A stretch of 64,000 nucleotides of DNA from Ancylobacter crimeensis (GCF_023016805.1 NZ_JALKCH010000003.1:310001-374000); one strand, 5' to 3'; counted from the first letter of the stretch, positions 1 through 7,753 are shown. Notes: generated from the sequence alone by a model not told the origin. Numbers and translations are program-made.

Positions 1-44
1 GGGGGAGGTCTTGACCTTGGGTCATGAAGACGGGTGCAACCAAG

Positions 45-73
45 AAAAAGGCGCGCCCTTTGCGGGGCGCGCC
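45..73 (-). terminator. Intrinsic terminator after the 76-aa exported protein gene
   Basis: Nine-base inverted repeat GGCGCGCCC (50-58) / GGGCGCGCC (65-73) with a 6-nt loop. On the minus strand it is followed by five T residues (45-49). It lies 57 bases beyond the stop codon of the small exported protein gene at 130-360 and would end that transcript. Confidence 0.75.
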
Positions 74-129
74 GGAAGTCGAGACGGTTCAATCGGGACG
101 ATATACCGGCGCGGCTGCGCCGGAGGCCC

Positions 130-360
130 TCAGCGGGTGCTGCGGGCGTCCTGCTCCACCGAACGACGGATGTAGCTGTCGGACACGTCGGCGGCGTTGC
201 GGCCTTCCACCACCACGGGGGCGGCGTTCGGCCCGGCGACGGTGGCGTTGTTGACCGTCTGCTGCCAGGCGGCCCGCTCATGGGGGTCCTGCTTGGCCTG
301 CGCATTGGCGGCGAGGCCGAGGGTGGCGAGAGCGGTCAGCGCGATGAGGGTCTTCTTCAT
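130..360 (-). CDS. Small exported protein (76 aa), paralogue of the 55-aa neighbour
   Basis: I do not recognise a named family. The start at 360 is preceded by a strong GGAGG site and begins a clear Sec signal peptide: MKKT, then a hydrophobic run, then cleavage expected after ANAQA (about residue 22). The mature part is only about 54 residues, hydrophilic, with no cysteines. Its first residues carry the pattern P-x-x-R-x-A-W-x-x-T, which is also found in the mature start of the protein encoded at 702-869, so the two look like paralogues. Probably periplasmic or secreted. A hairpin terminator follows, so it is likely monocistronic. The upstream DNA holds a 16-bp element shared with the paralogue and three phased ATCGCAT-like repeats. 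The reading frame could extend further upstream, but that part lacks a ribosome site and would bury the signal peptide. Function unknown. Confidence 0.7.
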   Translation of the reverse strand: MKKTLIALTALATLGLAANAQAKQDPHERAAWQQTVNNATVAGPNAAPVVVEGRNAADVSDSYIRRSVEQDARSTR

Positions 361-437
361 GGGGAGCCTCCGAAGTCTCAGGGGTGACGCCGGTGCCCTC
401 GGTGAGAGGCCGGCGCCGTTTCGTGAGACTGTTCTAT

Positions 438-475
438 ATCGCATACGATCTAATCGCATGTCTTTTTATCGTATG
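438..475. repeat. Three phased 7-mer repeats (ATCGCAT/ATCGCAT/ATCGTAT), 15-bp spacing
   Basis: ATCGCAT occurs at 438-444 and 453-459, and ATCGTAT at 468-474, with starts exactly 15 bp apart. An 8-bp inverted repeat (CATACGAT 442-449 / ATCGTATG 468-475) overlaps them. The block is locally AT-rich and lies about 80-115 bp upstream of the start codon at 360, where a regulator site would be expected. That it binds a regulator is inference. Confidence 0.55.
445..460 (-). promoter_or_regulatory. 16-bp upstream element, copy 1
   Basis: ACGATCTAATCGCATG, 14/16 identical to ACGATCAAATCGCCTG at 940-955. Each copy lies 70-100 bp upstream of the start codon of one of two paralogous small exported protein genes. 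Common regulation is inferred. Confidence 0.5.
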
Positions 476-513
476 GGAGCCATGCGCGCAGGAGGGGCGG
501 TTCGCGCCCATGT

Positions 514-565
514 GATTTGCTCATCTGATTTGCCCATCCGGTTTGCCGATCCGGTTTGCCGCGCC
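514..565. repeat. Four tandem degenerate 13-bp repeats
   Basis: Units at 514-526, 527-539, 540-552 and 553-565 follow the consensus GRTTTGCCSATCC, with one to three differences between adjacent units in the first three copies. The array sits in the 361-701 gap between the two small exported protein genes. The rest of that gap holds the phased 7-mers and a terminator. No role is known. Confidence 0.65.
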
Positions 566-598
566 CCTCGGGGGCATCGGAACGAACCCGCCGCAACG

Positions 599-628
599 AA
601 AAAGGCGCAGCCCTTGCGAGACTGCGCC
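599..628 (-). terminator. Intrinsic terminator after the 55-aa exported protein gene
   Basis: Stem GGCGCAG (604-610) / CTGCGCC (622-628) with an 11-nt loop. Minus-strand transcripts would run into five U residues (599-603). It lies about 75 bp past the stop codon at 702. Confidence 0.7.
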
Positions 629-701
629 CTGTCGCTTTTTTTCCCGCGAAGCCGAACGGCAACGGCCTATCGGGCCGCAGAGCCGGCCCGTGGAGCCGGC
701 C

Positions 702-869
702 TCACTTCATGGCCGGCTTCTTCGGCTTCACGATGTCGGAGCCCGGATGGGAGCCGCTGAGCGCGGTCGCGCGCCACGCCTTGCGCTGGTCCGGGCTGGG
801 GCCCTTGGCCTGAACGGCCGTGGCGCCCAGGGCGGCAAGGGTAAGGAGGGCAATGAGGGTCGTCTTCAT
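702..869 (-). CDS. Small exported protein (55 aa)
   Basis: Start at 869 is an ATG (MKTT) followed by a hydrophobic stretch ending in an ATAVQA signal peptidase site near residue 21. That leaves a mature peptide of about 34 residues ending in a Lys/Pro-rich tail. The signal peptide is nearly the same as in the 76-aa protein encoded at 130-360, and the mature N-terminus shares P-x-x-R-x-A-W-x-x-T with it. A related 16-bp element lies upstream of both. The ribosome site is weak. A start further upstream is possible but would not leave a functional signal peptide. A terminator follows. Function unknown. Being very short, it is supported mainly by the paralogy and the signal sequence. Confidence 0.65.
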   Translation of the reverse strand: MKTTLIALLTLAALGATAVQAKGPSPDQRKAWRATALSGSHPGSDIVKPKKPAMK

Positions 870-924
870 GGGGAAACCCGATTCCGTGCCGGCCGGGACT
901 ACCGGGAGGCACCAGCGTTGAGAT

Positions 925-955
925 GACGTTACGTCTTGCACGATCAAATCGCCTG
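925..955 (-). promoter_or_regulatory. Palindrome and 16-bp upstream element, copy 2
   Basis: GACGTTACGTC (925-935) is a perfect palindrome around a central T. Next to it, ACGATCAAATCGCCTG (940-955) matches the element at 445-460 in 14 of 16 positions. Both lie upstream of the 55-aa exported protein gene. A regulator site is inferred. Confidence 0.45.
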
Positions 956-1086
956 CGGCGTGATCGCGTGCGGATTGCTACCGGCAATCGTTGACGCTCG
1001 CGTGACGCCTCTCCCGGATTCGGTGACGAAGCCCGCTTGTTCACCGCTGTGCCGGCCGGGCATATGTCGGCACCCGATCGAGCGCC

Positions 1087-1923
1087 TCAGATGAAGCGCT
1101 TGCGGATGGACTGGCTCACCACGTCCAGCGCGGAGACGGTGAGGATGACGATGATGAGGATGGCCGAGGCCTGCGGGTAGTTGAAGCCGCGGATGGTCTC
1201 GTTGAACGTCATGCCGATGCCGCCGCCGCCGACGATGCCGAGCACGGTGGCCGAGCGGACATTGGATTCGAAGCGGTACAGCGCATAGGAGATCCACAGC
1301 GGCAGCACCTGCGGCACCACGCCGTAGATCACCTCCTGCAGCGAGGAGCCGCCGGTGCCGCGGATGCCTTCCACCGGCGCCGGGTCGATCGCCTCCACCG
1401 CTTCGGAGAACAGCTTGGCGATGACGCCCGTGGTGTGGACGAACAGCGCCAGCACGCCGGCGAACGGGCCGAGGCCCACCGCCGAGATGAAGATGAGCGC
1501 GAAGACCAGTTCGTTGATGGCGCGGCAGGCGTCCATCAGCCGGCGCACGGGAAAGGCGATCCAGCGCGGCGCGACGTTTTCCGCGCACAATATGCCGAAG
1601 GGAATGCCGGCGATGACGGCGAGCGCCGTGCCCCACACCGCGATGGCCAGCGTCTCCACCATGTTCTGGGCATAGACCTGCCAGTCGGTGAAGTCCGGAC
1701 GCAGGAACTCGGCGCCGAGGGTGGCCATGTTGCCGGCGTCGCGCCACAGCAGCAGCGGGTTCATCTCCGCCTCGTGCCAGCAGAACACCAGCACGGCGAC
1801 GACCAGCGCCGCGATGACGAGCCGGACGAGCCGCGTCGCGATCGGGGTGACCGGCGGGGCCGGAAGAGTCGCGGCGGCGGAACGATGGGCGGCGGCGGGA
1901 TCGGCGGTTTGCGAGGCGAGCAT
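1087..1923 (-). CDS. phnE: Phosphonate ABC transporter permease PhnE
   Basis: Inner-membrane permease of a PhnCDE importer for phosphonates or related organophosphorus anions. The 278-aa protein has an N-terminal membrane segment (about residues 35-52), several further hydrophobic segments, and the coupling-loop region near [18 protein letters not shown], typical of PhnE (about 260-290 aa). The hydrophobic C-terminal half includes [16 protein letters not shown], also typical. It is the third gene of phnC-phnD-phnE, separated from phnD by 247 bp that contain a hairpin and a 15-bp direct repeat, so its expression may be attenuated or independent. No C-P lyase genes are present in the window, so substrate use after import cannot be judged. 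Confidence 0.92.
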   Translation of the reverse strand: MLASQTADPAAAHRSAAATLPAPPVTPIATRLVRLVIAALVVAVLVFCWHEAEMNPLLLWRDAGNMATLGAEFLRPDFTDWQVYAQNMVETLAIAVWGTALAVIAGIPFGILCAENVAPRWIAFPVRRLMDACRAINELVFALIFISAVGLGPFAGVLALFVHTTGVIAKLFSEAVEAIDPAPVEGIRGTGGSSLQEVIYGVVPQVLPLWISYALYRFESNVRSATVLGIVGGGGIGMTFNETIRGFNYPQASAILIIVILTVSALDVVSQSIRKRFI

Positions 1924-1950
1924 GGATCCTGTCCCTCAGAGGGAAATGTG

Positions 1951-1981
1951 GGCACGTCATCCCGGCGGCACGTCATCCCGG
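1951..1981. repeat. 15-bp perfect direct repeat between phnD and phnE
   Basis: GGCACGTCATCCCGG at 1951-1965 and again at 1967-1981, with one base between (16-bp period). It lies 28-58 bp upstream of the phnE start codon. Confidence 0.7.
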
Positions 1982-2119
1982 AAGCGCGAAGGCACGAACC
2001 GGCTGGCATGGGGCGCCGCAGGCAGGGACCGATGGCAGCCATGAAACCGGCAGCCACAAAACCGGCAGGAGGCTCCCGCCCCATGCACGCCTGACCGCGA
2101 GCGTCCGGAAAAAGACGCA

Positions 2120-2144
2120 CATCCCCGGGGCCGGGCCGGGGATG
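2120..2144 (-). terminator. Hairpin downstream of phnD, possible attenuator
   Basis: Nine-base arms CATCCCCGG (2120-2128) / CCGGGGATG (2136-2144) with a GC-rich 7-nt loop, 26 bp past the phnD stop. The minus strand reads TCTTTTTCC a few bases further on. It could terminate or attenuate before phnE, or protect the phnCD message. Confidence 0.45.
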
Positions 2145-2170
2145 GCGACATCGGGGCTGGCGGCCCATCG

Positions 2171-3178
2171 TCACATTGCGGGGGTCTTCTTCGAGGCCTG
2201 GTCGAGTTCGGCCAGCTTGTCGTCGATCTCCTTGAGCTGCTTCGCCTTCTCCTCGGTCGAAAGCTTGTCGTTGGTCTCGGTCTTGAGGCGGGTCTTGAAC
2301 AGCTCGAGCTGGCGGATCGGGTAGAGCTGGGCGTCGGAGGAGGCGAGGAACGGCCCCCAGCCATCGGACGTCTTGGCCAGCACCTCGCGGGCGTGGGCGA
2401 CCTCTTCCGGCGTACCAAGGCGGCCATAGGTCATGAAGAAGGTGTAGATCTTCGCCTTCAGGTCGGAGGGCAGGTCCTTGCGCCACACGATCGGATCGCC
2501 GGGGATCAGCGGCGAGCGCCAGATTTCCTTGATCTTCTTGGCTTCTTCCGGCCGGGTCAGCTCCAGCCGGGTGATGTTCTCATTGTTGTTGGTGGCGAAG
2601 TCGACCTGCTTGTTGGCAACCGAGAGCAGGTTGGCCTCATGGTTGCCGGAGATGACGCGCTTGTAGCACTTGGCCGGATCGACCTTGTTCAGCGCGAACA
2701 CGTAATAGCCGGGCACGAGGAAGCCCGAGGTGGAGTTCGGATCGCCATTGGCGAAGGTCAGGCCCTTCGAGCAGTCGAGCACGTCTTCCAGCTTGTTGAT
2801 GTCGGTGCGGTCGGCATTGGTGACCAGCAGCGCATAATAGCCGGAGGAGCCGTCGGTCTTGGCGGTCTTCACGAAGACCTCGCCGCCGGCGCGGTCCACC
2901 GCTTCCATGGCCGACTTGTTGCCGAACCAGCCGATATCGACCTTCTTGAAGCGCATGCCCTCGATGACGCCGGCATAGTCACCGGCGAAGAAGGCCTTCA
3001 CCGGGATGCCGATGGACTTTTCCATGTCCTTCAGCAGCGGCTCGAAGTTCTTGGCGAGATTCGCCGAGGACTCGGTCGAGATGAAGCCGAAATTCAGCTC
3101 CTTCACCTCGTCGGCGCGGGCCGACAGCGGGGCGATGAAGGCGGCCAGCGCAAGGCCGGCGGCGAAAAGGCGCTTCAT
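2171..3178 (-). CDS. phnD: Phosphonate ABC transporter substrate-binding protein PhnD
   Basis: Periplasmic binding protein that captures phosphonates for PhnC/PhnE. The 335-aa protein starts with MKRLFAAGLALAAFIAPLSARA, a classic signal peptide with cleavage after about residue 22. The body has PhnD-family features: FGFISTESSANLAKNFEPLL near the mature N-terminus, a FFAGDYAGVIEGM segment, GNKSAMEAVDRAGGE, and GDPNSTSGFLVPGYY in the ligand-cleft region. The C-terminal 45 residues are charged and probably helical (many Lys/Glu), somewhat longer than in the E. coli protein. It is 15 bp downstream of phnC with a good ribosome site (CTCC on the plus strand just outside the start), so the two are surely co-transcribed. 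Confidence 0.93.
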   Translation of the reverse strand: MKRLFAAGLALAAFIAPLSARADEVKELNFGFISTESSANLAKNFEPLLKDMEKSIGIPVKAFFAGDYAGVIEGMRFKKVDIGWFGNKSAMEAVDRAGGEVFVKTAKTDGSSGYYALLVTNADRTDINKLEDVLDCSKGLTFANGDPNSTSGFLVPGYYVFALNKVDPAKCYKRVISGNHEANLLSVANKQVDFATNNNENITRLELTRPEEAKKIKEIWRSPLIPGDPIVWRKDLPSDLKAKIYTFFMTYGRLGTPEEVAHAREVLAKTSDGWGPFLASSDAQLYPIRQLELFKTRLKTETNDKLSTEEKAKQLKEIDDKLAELDQASKKTPAM

Positions 3179-3193
3179 GGAGGTAGGCTCCTG

Positions 3194-4039
3194 TCAGGAT
3201 GCGGAAACGAGGCCGGCCCGTTCCGTCGCCGCCGGAGTGGCGGACGGCTGGAACTGGCTCGGCAGGATGAGTTCTTCGGCGCTGGCGCCGTAAAGCTCGG
3301 TGAGGAAGGACGCGGTGATGCGCGAGGCCGGGCCGTCGAAGACGACGCGGCCGGCATTCATCGCGATCACCCGGTCGAAATAGGCGGTGGCGTAGTCCAC
3401 CTGGTGCAGCGACACCACCAGCGCGATGCCGTGGTCGCGGCTCATGGTGACCAGCGTGTCCATCACCCGCTTCGCCGATTTGGGGTCGAGCGAGGCGATG
3501 GGCTCGTCGGCGAGCACCAGTTTCGCCCCCTGCACCAGCGCGCGGGCGATGGCGACGCGCTGTTGCTGGCCGCCGGAAAGCTGGCGCGCCTTCTTGCCGG
3601 CATGGACGGCGATGCCGACCTCGGCGAGCGCTGCCAGGGCGGTGCGGCGCTCATCGGCGTTGAACAGGCCGAGCGTGCCGCGCAGGCGGCCGATGCGCCC
3701 GAGCACGCCGACCAGCACATTCGTCATGACCGACAGCCGGCCGACGAGGGCGAATTGCTGGAACACAAGGCCGATATGCCGGCGCGCGCGCCGAACCTCG
3801 CCCGCCAGCCTGCCTCCGGCCTGCACCGGCACCCCGAAGGAGCGCACCGCCGCGGGGCCGACGCCGCGATCGGCCAGCGCAAGGCCGGACGCGATGCGGA
3901 TCAGCGTCGACTTGCCGGAGCCGGAGGCCCCGATCAGCGCCACCCGCTCGCCCGGCGCGATGCTGAGCGAGACATCGTCGACCGCGCGCATGGCGCCGTA
4001 GGACTTGGTGACCCGGTCGAGTTCGAGCGCCGCCGCCAT
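3194..4039 (-). CDS. phnC: Phosphonate ABC transporter ATP-binding protein PhnC
   Basis: ATPase of the phosphonate importer. The start at 4039 (MAAALELDRV) is preceded by GGTGGAGGAACC; the longer in-frame reading upstream has no such site and does not resemble the family. The 281-aa product has Walker A GASGSGKST (about 35-43), a Q-loop at GLVFQQF, signature LSGGQQQR, Walker B LVLADEPIASLDP and the switch histidine in VVSLHQVDYA. Between Walker A and the Q-loop it has an Ala/Gly-rich stretch slightly longer than usual. It is the first gene of the phnCDE unit. A poor but correctly spaced Pho-box-like repeat lies about 50 bp upstream. Confidence 0.93.
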   Translation of the reverse strand: MAAALELDRVTKSYGAMRAVDDVSLSIAPGERVALIGASGSGKSTLIRIASGLALADRGVGPAAVRSFGVPVQAGGRLAGEVRRARRHIGLVFQQFALVGRLSVMTNVLVGVLGRIGRLRGTLGLFNADERRTALAALAEVGIAVHAGKKARQLSGGQQQRVAIARALVQGAKLVLADEPIASLDPKSAKRVMDTLVTMSRDHGIALVVSLHQVDYATAYFDRVIAMNAGRVVFDGPASRITASFLTELYGASAEELILPSQFQPSATPAATERAGLVSAS

Positions 4040-4087
4040 GGTTCCTCCACCGGCCTTGAAAAGACCGGCACGGGGTAGCGGAGGCTC

Positions 4088-4105
4088 ATGACGACGGGAT
4101 GAAGC
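4088..4105 (-). promoter_or_regulatory. Candidate Pho box upstream of phnC
   Basis: On the minus strand two 7-mers, GCTTCAT and TCGTCAT, are separated by 4 nt. This is the 11-bp period of PhoB sites (CTGTCAT-N4-CTGTCAT), with 4/7 and 5/7 matches. The position about 50 bp upstream of phnC suits phosphate-starvation control, but the match is weak. Confidence 0.3.
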
Positions 4106-4301
4106 TTGTATTGCGGGTCTGTGACGAGGGGGGACAAGGGGGCAACGAGGGGGCATCGCCCGCCTGTTCGCGCGGCGGTGCGGCATGGCGGCCGCGCGCC
4201 AACCGCCGGCGACGCTTTCCGGCCGCCAGCCGATCGCCCGCTGGACTCACCGGTCACCTCACTGGACTGACCGGCCTCCGTTTCGCGGGTATTCATGCAC
4301 C

Positions 4302-5981
4302 TCACATATTGGGGTAATTCGGCCCGCCGCCGCCCTCGGGCGCAACCCAGGTGATGTTCTGGTTCGGATCCTTGATATCGCAGGTCTTGCAGTGCACGCA
4401 GTTCTGCGCGTTGATCACGAACCGGGCGTCGCCACCCTCCTCCACCCATTCATAGACGCCGGCGGGGCAATAGCGCTGCGAGGGTCCGGCGAAGACGTCA
4501 TGCTCGGAAGACTTCTGCAAAGCCAATGACTTGACCACGAGATGCGGCGGCTGGTCCTCTTCATGATTGGTGTTCGACAGGAACACCGAGGACAGCCGGT
4601 CGAAGGAAACGACGCCATCCGGCTTGGGATAGTCGATGGGCTTTGAATCCTTCGCCGGCTTCAGGCTGGCATAATCCGGTTTGCCGTGGCCCAGCGTGCC
4701 GAAGGGCGAGATGCCGAGCAGGCTGTTCGACCACATGTCGAGCCCGCCCAGCGCGATGCCGATATAGGTGCCGAATTTCGACCAGAGCGGCTTGACGTTG
4801 CGCACCCTCCACAGGTCGCGCCCGATATCCGACCCCCTCCATGCCGCCTCATAGCCCGACAGCTCATCCTGCCCGCGACCTTCGGATAGCGCCTTAAACG
4901 CTTCTTCCGCCGCGAGAATTCCGGACAGCACGGCATTGTGGCTGCCCTTGATCCGCGGCACGTTGACGAAGCCCGCGGCGCAGCCGACCAGTGCCCCGCC
5001 GGGAAAGACCAGCTTCGGCACCGACTGGAAACCACCCTCGGTGATCGCCCGCGCACCATAGGCGAGGCGCTTTCCGCCCTCGAAGGTGGGACGGATCAGG
5101 GGATGGGTCTTGAAGCGCTGGAACTCCTCGAAGGGCGAGAGATAGGGGTTGGTGTAGTTGAGGTGGACGACGAAGCCCACCGCCACCTGCCGGTCCTCCA
5201 GATGATAGAGGAAGGAGCCGCCGCCGGTGGTGCCGTCGAGCGGCCAGCCGAAGGAGTGCTGCACCAGACCGGGATGATGCTGCTCCGGCGCGACCTGCCA
5301 CAACTCCTTGATACCGATGCCGAATTTCTGCGGCTCGCGCCCTTCGTCCAGCTTGAAGCCGGCGATGAGCTCCTTGGAGAGCTGGCCCCGGGCCCCTTCC
5401 GCGAAGAGGGTGTAGCGGGCGCGCAGTTCCATGCCGCGGGTGTAGCGGTCGCTCATCTCGCCGTCGCGGCCGATGCCCATGTCGCCGGTCGCCACCCCGA
5501 CAACCGCGCCGGCCTCGTCATAGAGCAGCTCGTTCGCGGCGAAGCCGGGATAGACCTCGACGCCCAGCTCCTCGGCCTTCGCCGCCAGCCAGCGGGCGAC
5601 GTTGCCGAGCGAACCGATGTAATTGCCGTGATTTCCCATAAGCTTGGGCATGAGAATGTTCGGCAGCCGAACCGAGCCCGCCGGGCCAAGCATATAAAAA
5701 CGGTCGTCGGTCACAGGGGTTTTGAGCGGCGCGTCGGGATCCTCGCGCCAGTCCGGGAAAAGCCGGTCGAGGCCGATGGGATCAATCACCGCGCCGGACA
5801 GGATATGCGCGCCGACCTCGGAACCCTTCTCGACGACCAGCACCGAAATCTCGGACCCTGCCTCGGCGGCGAGCTGCTTCAGGCGAATCGCGCTCGCAAG
5901 GCCGGCGGGGCCGGCGCCCACGACCAGCACGTCGAAATCCATCGATTCGCGTTCCGGCAGATCCGCCGCGTCCATGGTCAT
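4302..5981 (-). CDS. Electron transfer flavoprotein-ubiquinone oxidoreductase
   Basis: Inner-membrane-associated flavo-iron-sulphur enzyme that passes electrons from ETF (fatty-acid and amino-acid dehydrogenases) to ubiquinone. The 559-aa protein begins with a dinucleotide-binding fold, DVLVVGAGPAGLASAIRL (about residues 16-33). The C-terminus carries the ferredoxin-like cluster motif with Cys in YCPAGVYEW and CVHCKTCDIKDPNQNITW, the hallmark of ETF-QO. Length matches the family (about 550). Starts at 5981 and 5975 are both possible; GGAG lies just upstream of both. The gene is divergent from the glycosylase at 6139. No etfAB genes are in the window, so its partner is elsewhere. Confidence 0.95.
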   Translation of the reverse strand: MTMDAADLPERESMDFDVLVVGAGPAGLASAIRLKQLAAEAGSEISVLVVEKGSEVGAHILSGAVIDPIGLDRLFPDWREDPDAPLKTPVTDDRFYMLGPAGSVRLPNILMPKLMGNHGNYIGSLGNVARWLAAKAEELGVEVYPGFAANELLYDEAGAVVGVATGDMGIGRDGEMSDRYTRGMELRARYTLFAEGARGQLSKELIAGFKLDEGREPQKFGIGIKELWQVAPEQHHPGLVQHSFGWPLDGTTGGGSFLYHLEDRQVAVGFVVHLNYTNPYLSPFEEFQRFKTHPLIRPTFEGGKRLAYGARAITEGGFQSVPKLVFPGGALVGCAAGFVNVPRIKGSHNAVLSGILAAEEAFKALSEGRGQDELSGYEAAWRGSDIGRDLWRVRNVKPLWSKFGTYIGIALGGLDMWSNSLLGISPFGTLGHGKPDYASLKPAKDSKPIDYPKPDGVVSFDRLSSVFLSNTNHEEDQPPHLVVKSLALQKSSEHDVFAGPSQRYCPAGVYEWVEEGGDARFVINAQNCVHCKTCDIKDPNQNITWVAPEGGGGPNYPNM

Positions 5982-6138
5982 GCTCCGTTCCACTGTCTGG
6001 ACTTCTTCCACGCTTCGGCAGCCAAGACAATCATGCTTCCGGCCCGTTGCGCGCACATCGCGACAGGCGTGCGGGCGGTGCCACAGTTTCGCGCGCACGC
6101 CCCCTGTCCCCCCCGCGATCCGGTGCTAGAAAGAGTTC

Positions 6139-6999
6139 ATGACACCGCCCCACGCCACCCGCGACGCCATCGCCGACATCCTCGCCTTCCATGTGGAAGC
6201 CGGGGTCGACGTGGCCATGGGCGAGGAGCCGGTGGACCGTTTTGCGGAAAGCGGCAGCGAAGCCCGCAGCCCCGCGAGGATGCAGCGCCCCGCCGAGACG
6301 CCGCAACCGGGCCCGCCATCCGCGGCCAAGGGCGCGCCCGCTGCCACCCGCCCGCCCGTCGGCGCCGCCCCTCCTGCGCCCGACATCGCCGCCATCGGCG
6401 CGCGCGAGGCGGCGGCGACCGCGCCGGACCTCGACACGTTGCGCAGCATCCTCGACCGTTTCGAAGGCTGCCCGCTGAAGGTCACCGCAACGCAGATGGT
6501 GTTCGCGGACGGCAACCCGAAAGCGCGCATCATGTTCGTCGGCGAGGCGCCCGGCCGCGACGAGGACATTCAGGGCAAGCCGTTCGTCGGCCGCTCCGGT
6601 CAGTTGCTGGACCGCATGCTGGCGGCGATAGACCTCGACCGAACGTCCGTCTACATCGCCAATGTGGTGCCGTGGCGCCCGCCGGGAAACCGCACGCCGA
6701 CCCCGCAGGAAACCGCGATCTGCCTGCCCTTCATCCGCCGGCAGATCGAGCTGGCCGATCCCGACATTCTTGTGTGCCTCGGCAAGCCCTCGGCGGAGAC
6801 GCTGCTCGGCATCAAGGACGGCATCACCAAGGCCCGCGGGCGCTGGGGCGAATACGACACCGGTAGCCGCCGCATCGCCGCGGTCCCGACCTTTCACCCG
6901 GCCTTTCTCCTGCGCTCCCCGCTCGGCAAGCGCATGGTGTGGCGCGACCTGCTGGCGATCCGCAACCGCCTCGACGCCCTGCCGCCACGCGCACGCTGA
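6139..6999 (+). CDS. Uracil-DNA glycosylase, family-4-like, with incomplete Fe-S ligands
   Basis: Probably removes uracil (deaminated cytosine) from DNA. The 286-aa protein has a low-complexity Pro/Ala-rich N-terminal third (about 40-95), then the glycosylase domain. Motif 1 is GEAPGRDEDIQGKPFVGRSG (135-154), the central motif is NVVPWRPPGNRTP (175-187), and the HPA motif is TFHPAFLL (251-258). Family-4 enzymes bind a 4Fe-4S cluster with four Cys. Here only C111 and C195 remain at the expected sites: F108 stands where the first Cys of CxxC should be and W179 where the KCRPP Cys should be. The cluster is therefore probably absent or altered. Such a form may be a known alphaproteobacterial subfamily. 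It ends 10 bp from the convergent rnhB. Confidence 0.85.
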   Translation: MTPPHATRDAIADILAFHVEAGVDVAMGEEPVDRFAESGSEARSPARMQRPAETPQPGPPSAAKGAPAATRPPVGAAPPAPDIAAIGAREAAATAPDLDTLRSILDRFEGCPLKVTATQMVFADGNPKARIMFVGEAPGRDEDIQGKPFVGRSGQLLDRMLAAIDLDRTSVYIANVVPWRPPGNRTPTPQETAICLPFIRRQIELADPDILVCLGKPSAETLLGIKDGITKARGRWGEYDTGSRRIAAVPTFHPAFLLRSPLGKRMVWRDLLAIRNRLDALPPRAR

Positions 7000-7008
7000 A
7001 GCCGGCAC

Positions 7009-7686
7009 CTATTCCGCGGCGGGTGCAAGCCGGGCGCGGATCGGGGCGAAGGAGGTGCGATGGTGGCGGCACACGCCCAGCGTTTCCAGCGCCTGCTGGT
7101 GCTCCGGCGTACCGTAGCCCATGTGCCGCTCGAAGCCGTAGCCGGGATGGGCCAGGCCGAGCGAGGCCATCAGCCGGTCGCGCGTCACCTTGGCGACGAT
7201 CGAGGCCGCCGCGATCGAGGCTACCAGCCCGTCACCGCCGATGATCGCCCGCGCGACACAGCTCACCGGGGGCAGGTCGTTGCCATCCACAAGCAGCAGC
7301 CGCGGCCGGCGCGGCAGCCCCGCCGTCGCCCGCGACAGCGCCCACAGCGTCGCCTGCCGGATGTTGTGCCCGTCGATGCGCGCCGGCGGGGCGAAGGCGA
7401 CCGACACTTCGGCGGTGGCGCAGATCACGTCGAACAGCGCCTCGCGCTGCGGGGCGGTGAGCTTCTTGGAATCGTCCAGCCCATTTGGCACCCGGTCGGG
7501 ATCGAGAATCACCGCCGCCGCAACCACCGGCCCGGCCCAGGGACCGCGCCCCACCTCGTCGGCCCCGGCCACCGGCACATCGCCGGCCATCAAGGCAGCG
7601 AGCTCCTGCGAGAAATCGGGCCGGATCCGCGACGCGGACGCCGCGCGGGGATTGGTGGGGGCGGTTTTGGTGCGGCGCGCAGGCAC
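7009..7686 (-). CDS. rnhB: Ribonuclease HII
   Basis: Cleaves RNA in RNA-DNA hybrids and single ribonucleotides in DNA. The conserved core starts at [19 protein letters not shown], with the first catalytic Asp-Glu pair (DE in ADEVGRG). It continues with [12 protein letters not shown], the Asp in [10 protein letters not shown], and [13 protein letters not shown] place the start at a GTG (7686) with GAGG upstream, giving 225 aa, close to the family's 200-230. The reading frame runs 52 codons further upstream, but that overlaps the end of the MFS gene and is not conserved-looking. The N-terminal 35 residues are basic and poorly conserved. Confidence 0.93.
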   Translation of the reverse strand: MPARRTKTAPTNPRAASASRIRPDFSQELAALMAGDVPVAGADEVGRGPWAGPVVAAAVILDPDRVPNGLDDSKKLTAPQREALFDVICATAEVSVAFAPPARIDGHNIRQATLWALSRATAGLPRRPRLLLVDGNDLPPVSCVARAIIGGDGLVASIAAASIVAKVTRDRLMASLGLAHPGYGFERHMGYGTPEHQQALETLGVCRHHRTSFAPIRARLAPAAE

Positions 7687-7753
7687 GGCGAATCCTCGGC
7701 TTGTTCCGGCATAGGGTGCGACGGGCGTCGGCGAGATGCAACGCCGGCGGGCA

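Noticed and set aside
4938..6866. Long plus-strand open frame (642 codons) antisense to the ETF-QO gene
   Set aside because: It is a shadow of the high-GC ETF-QO gene and shows no domain; the minus-strand frame has clear motifs.
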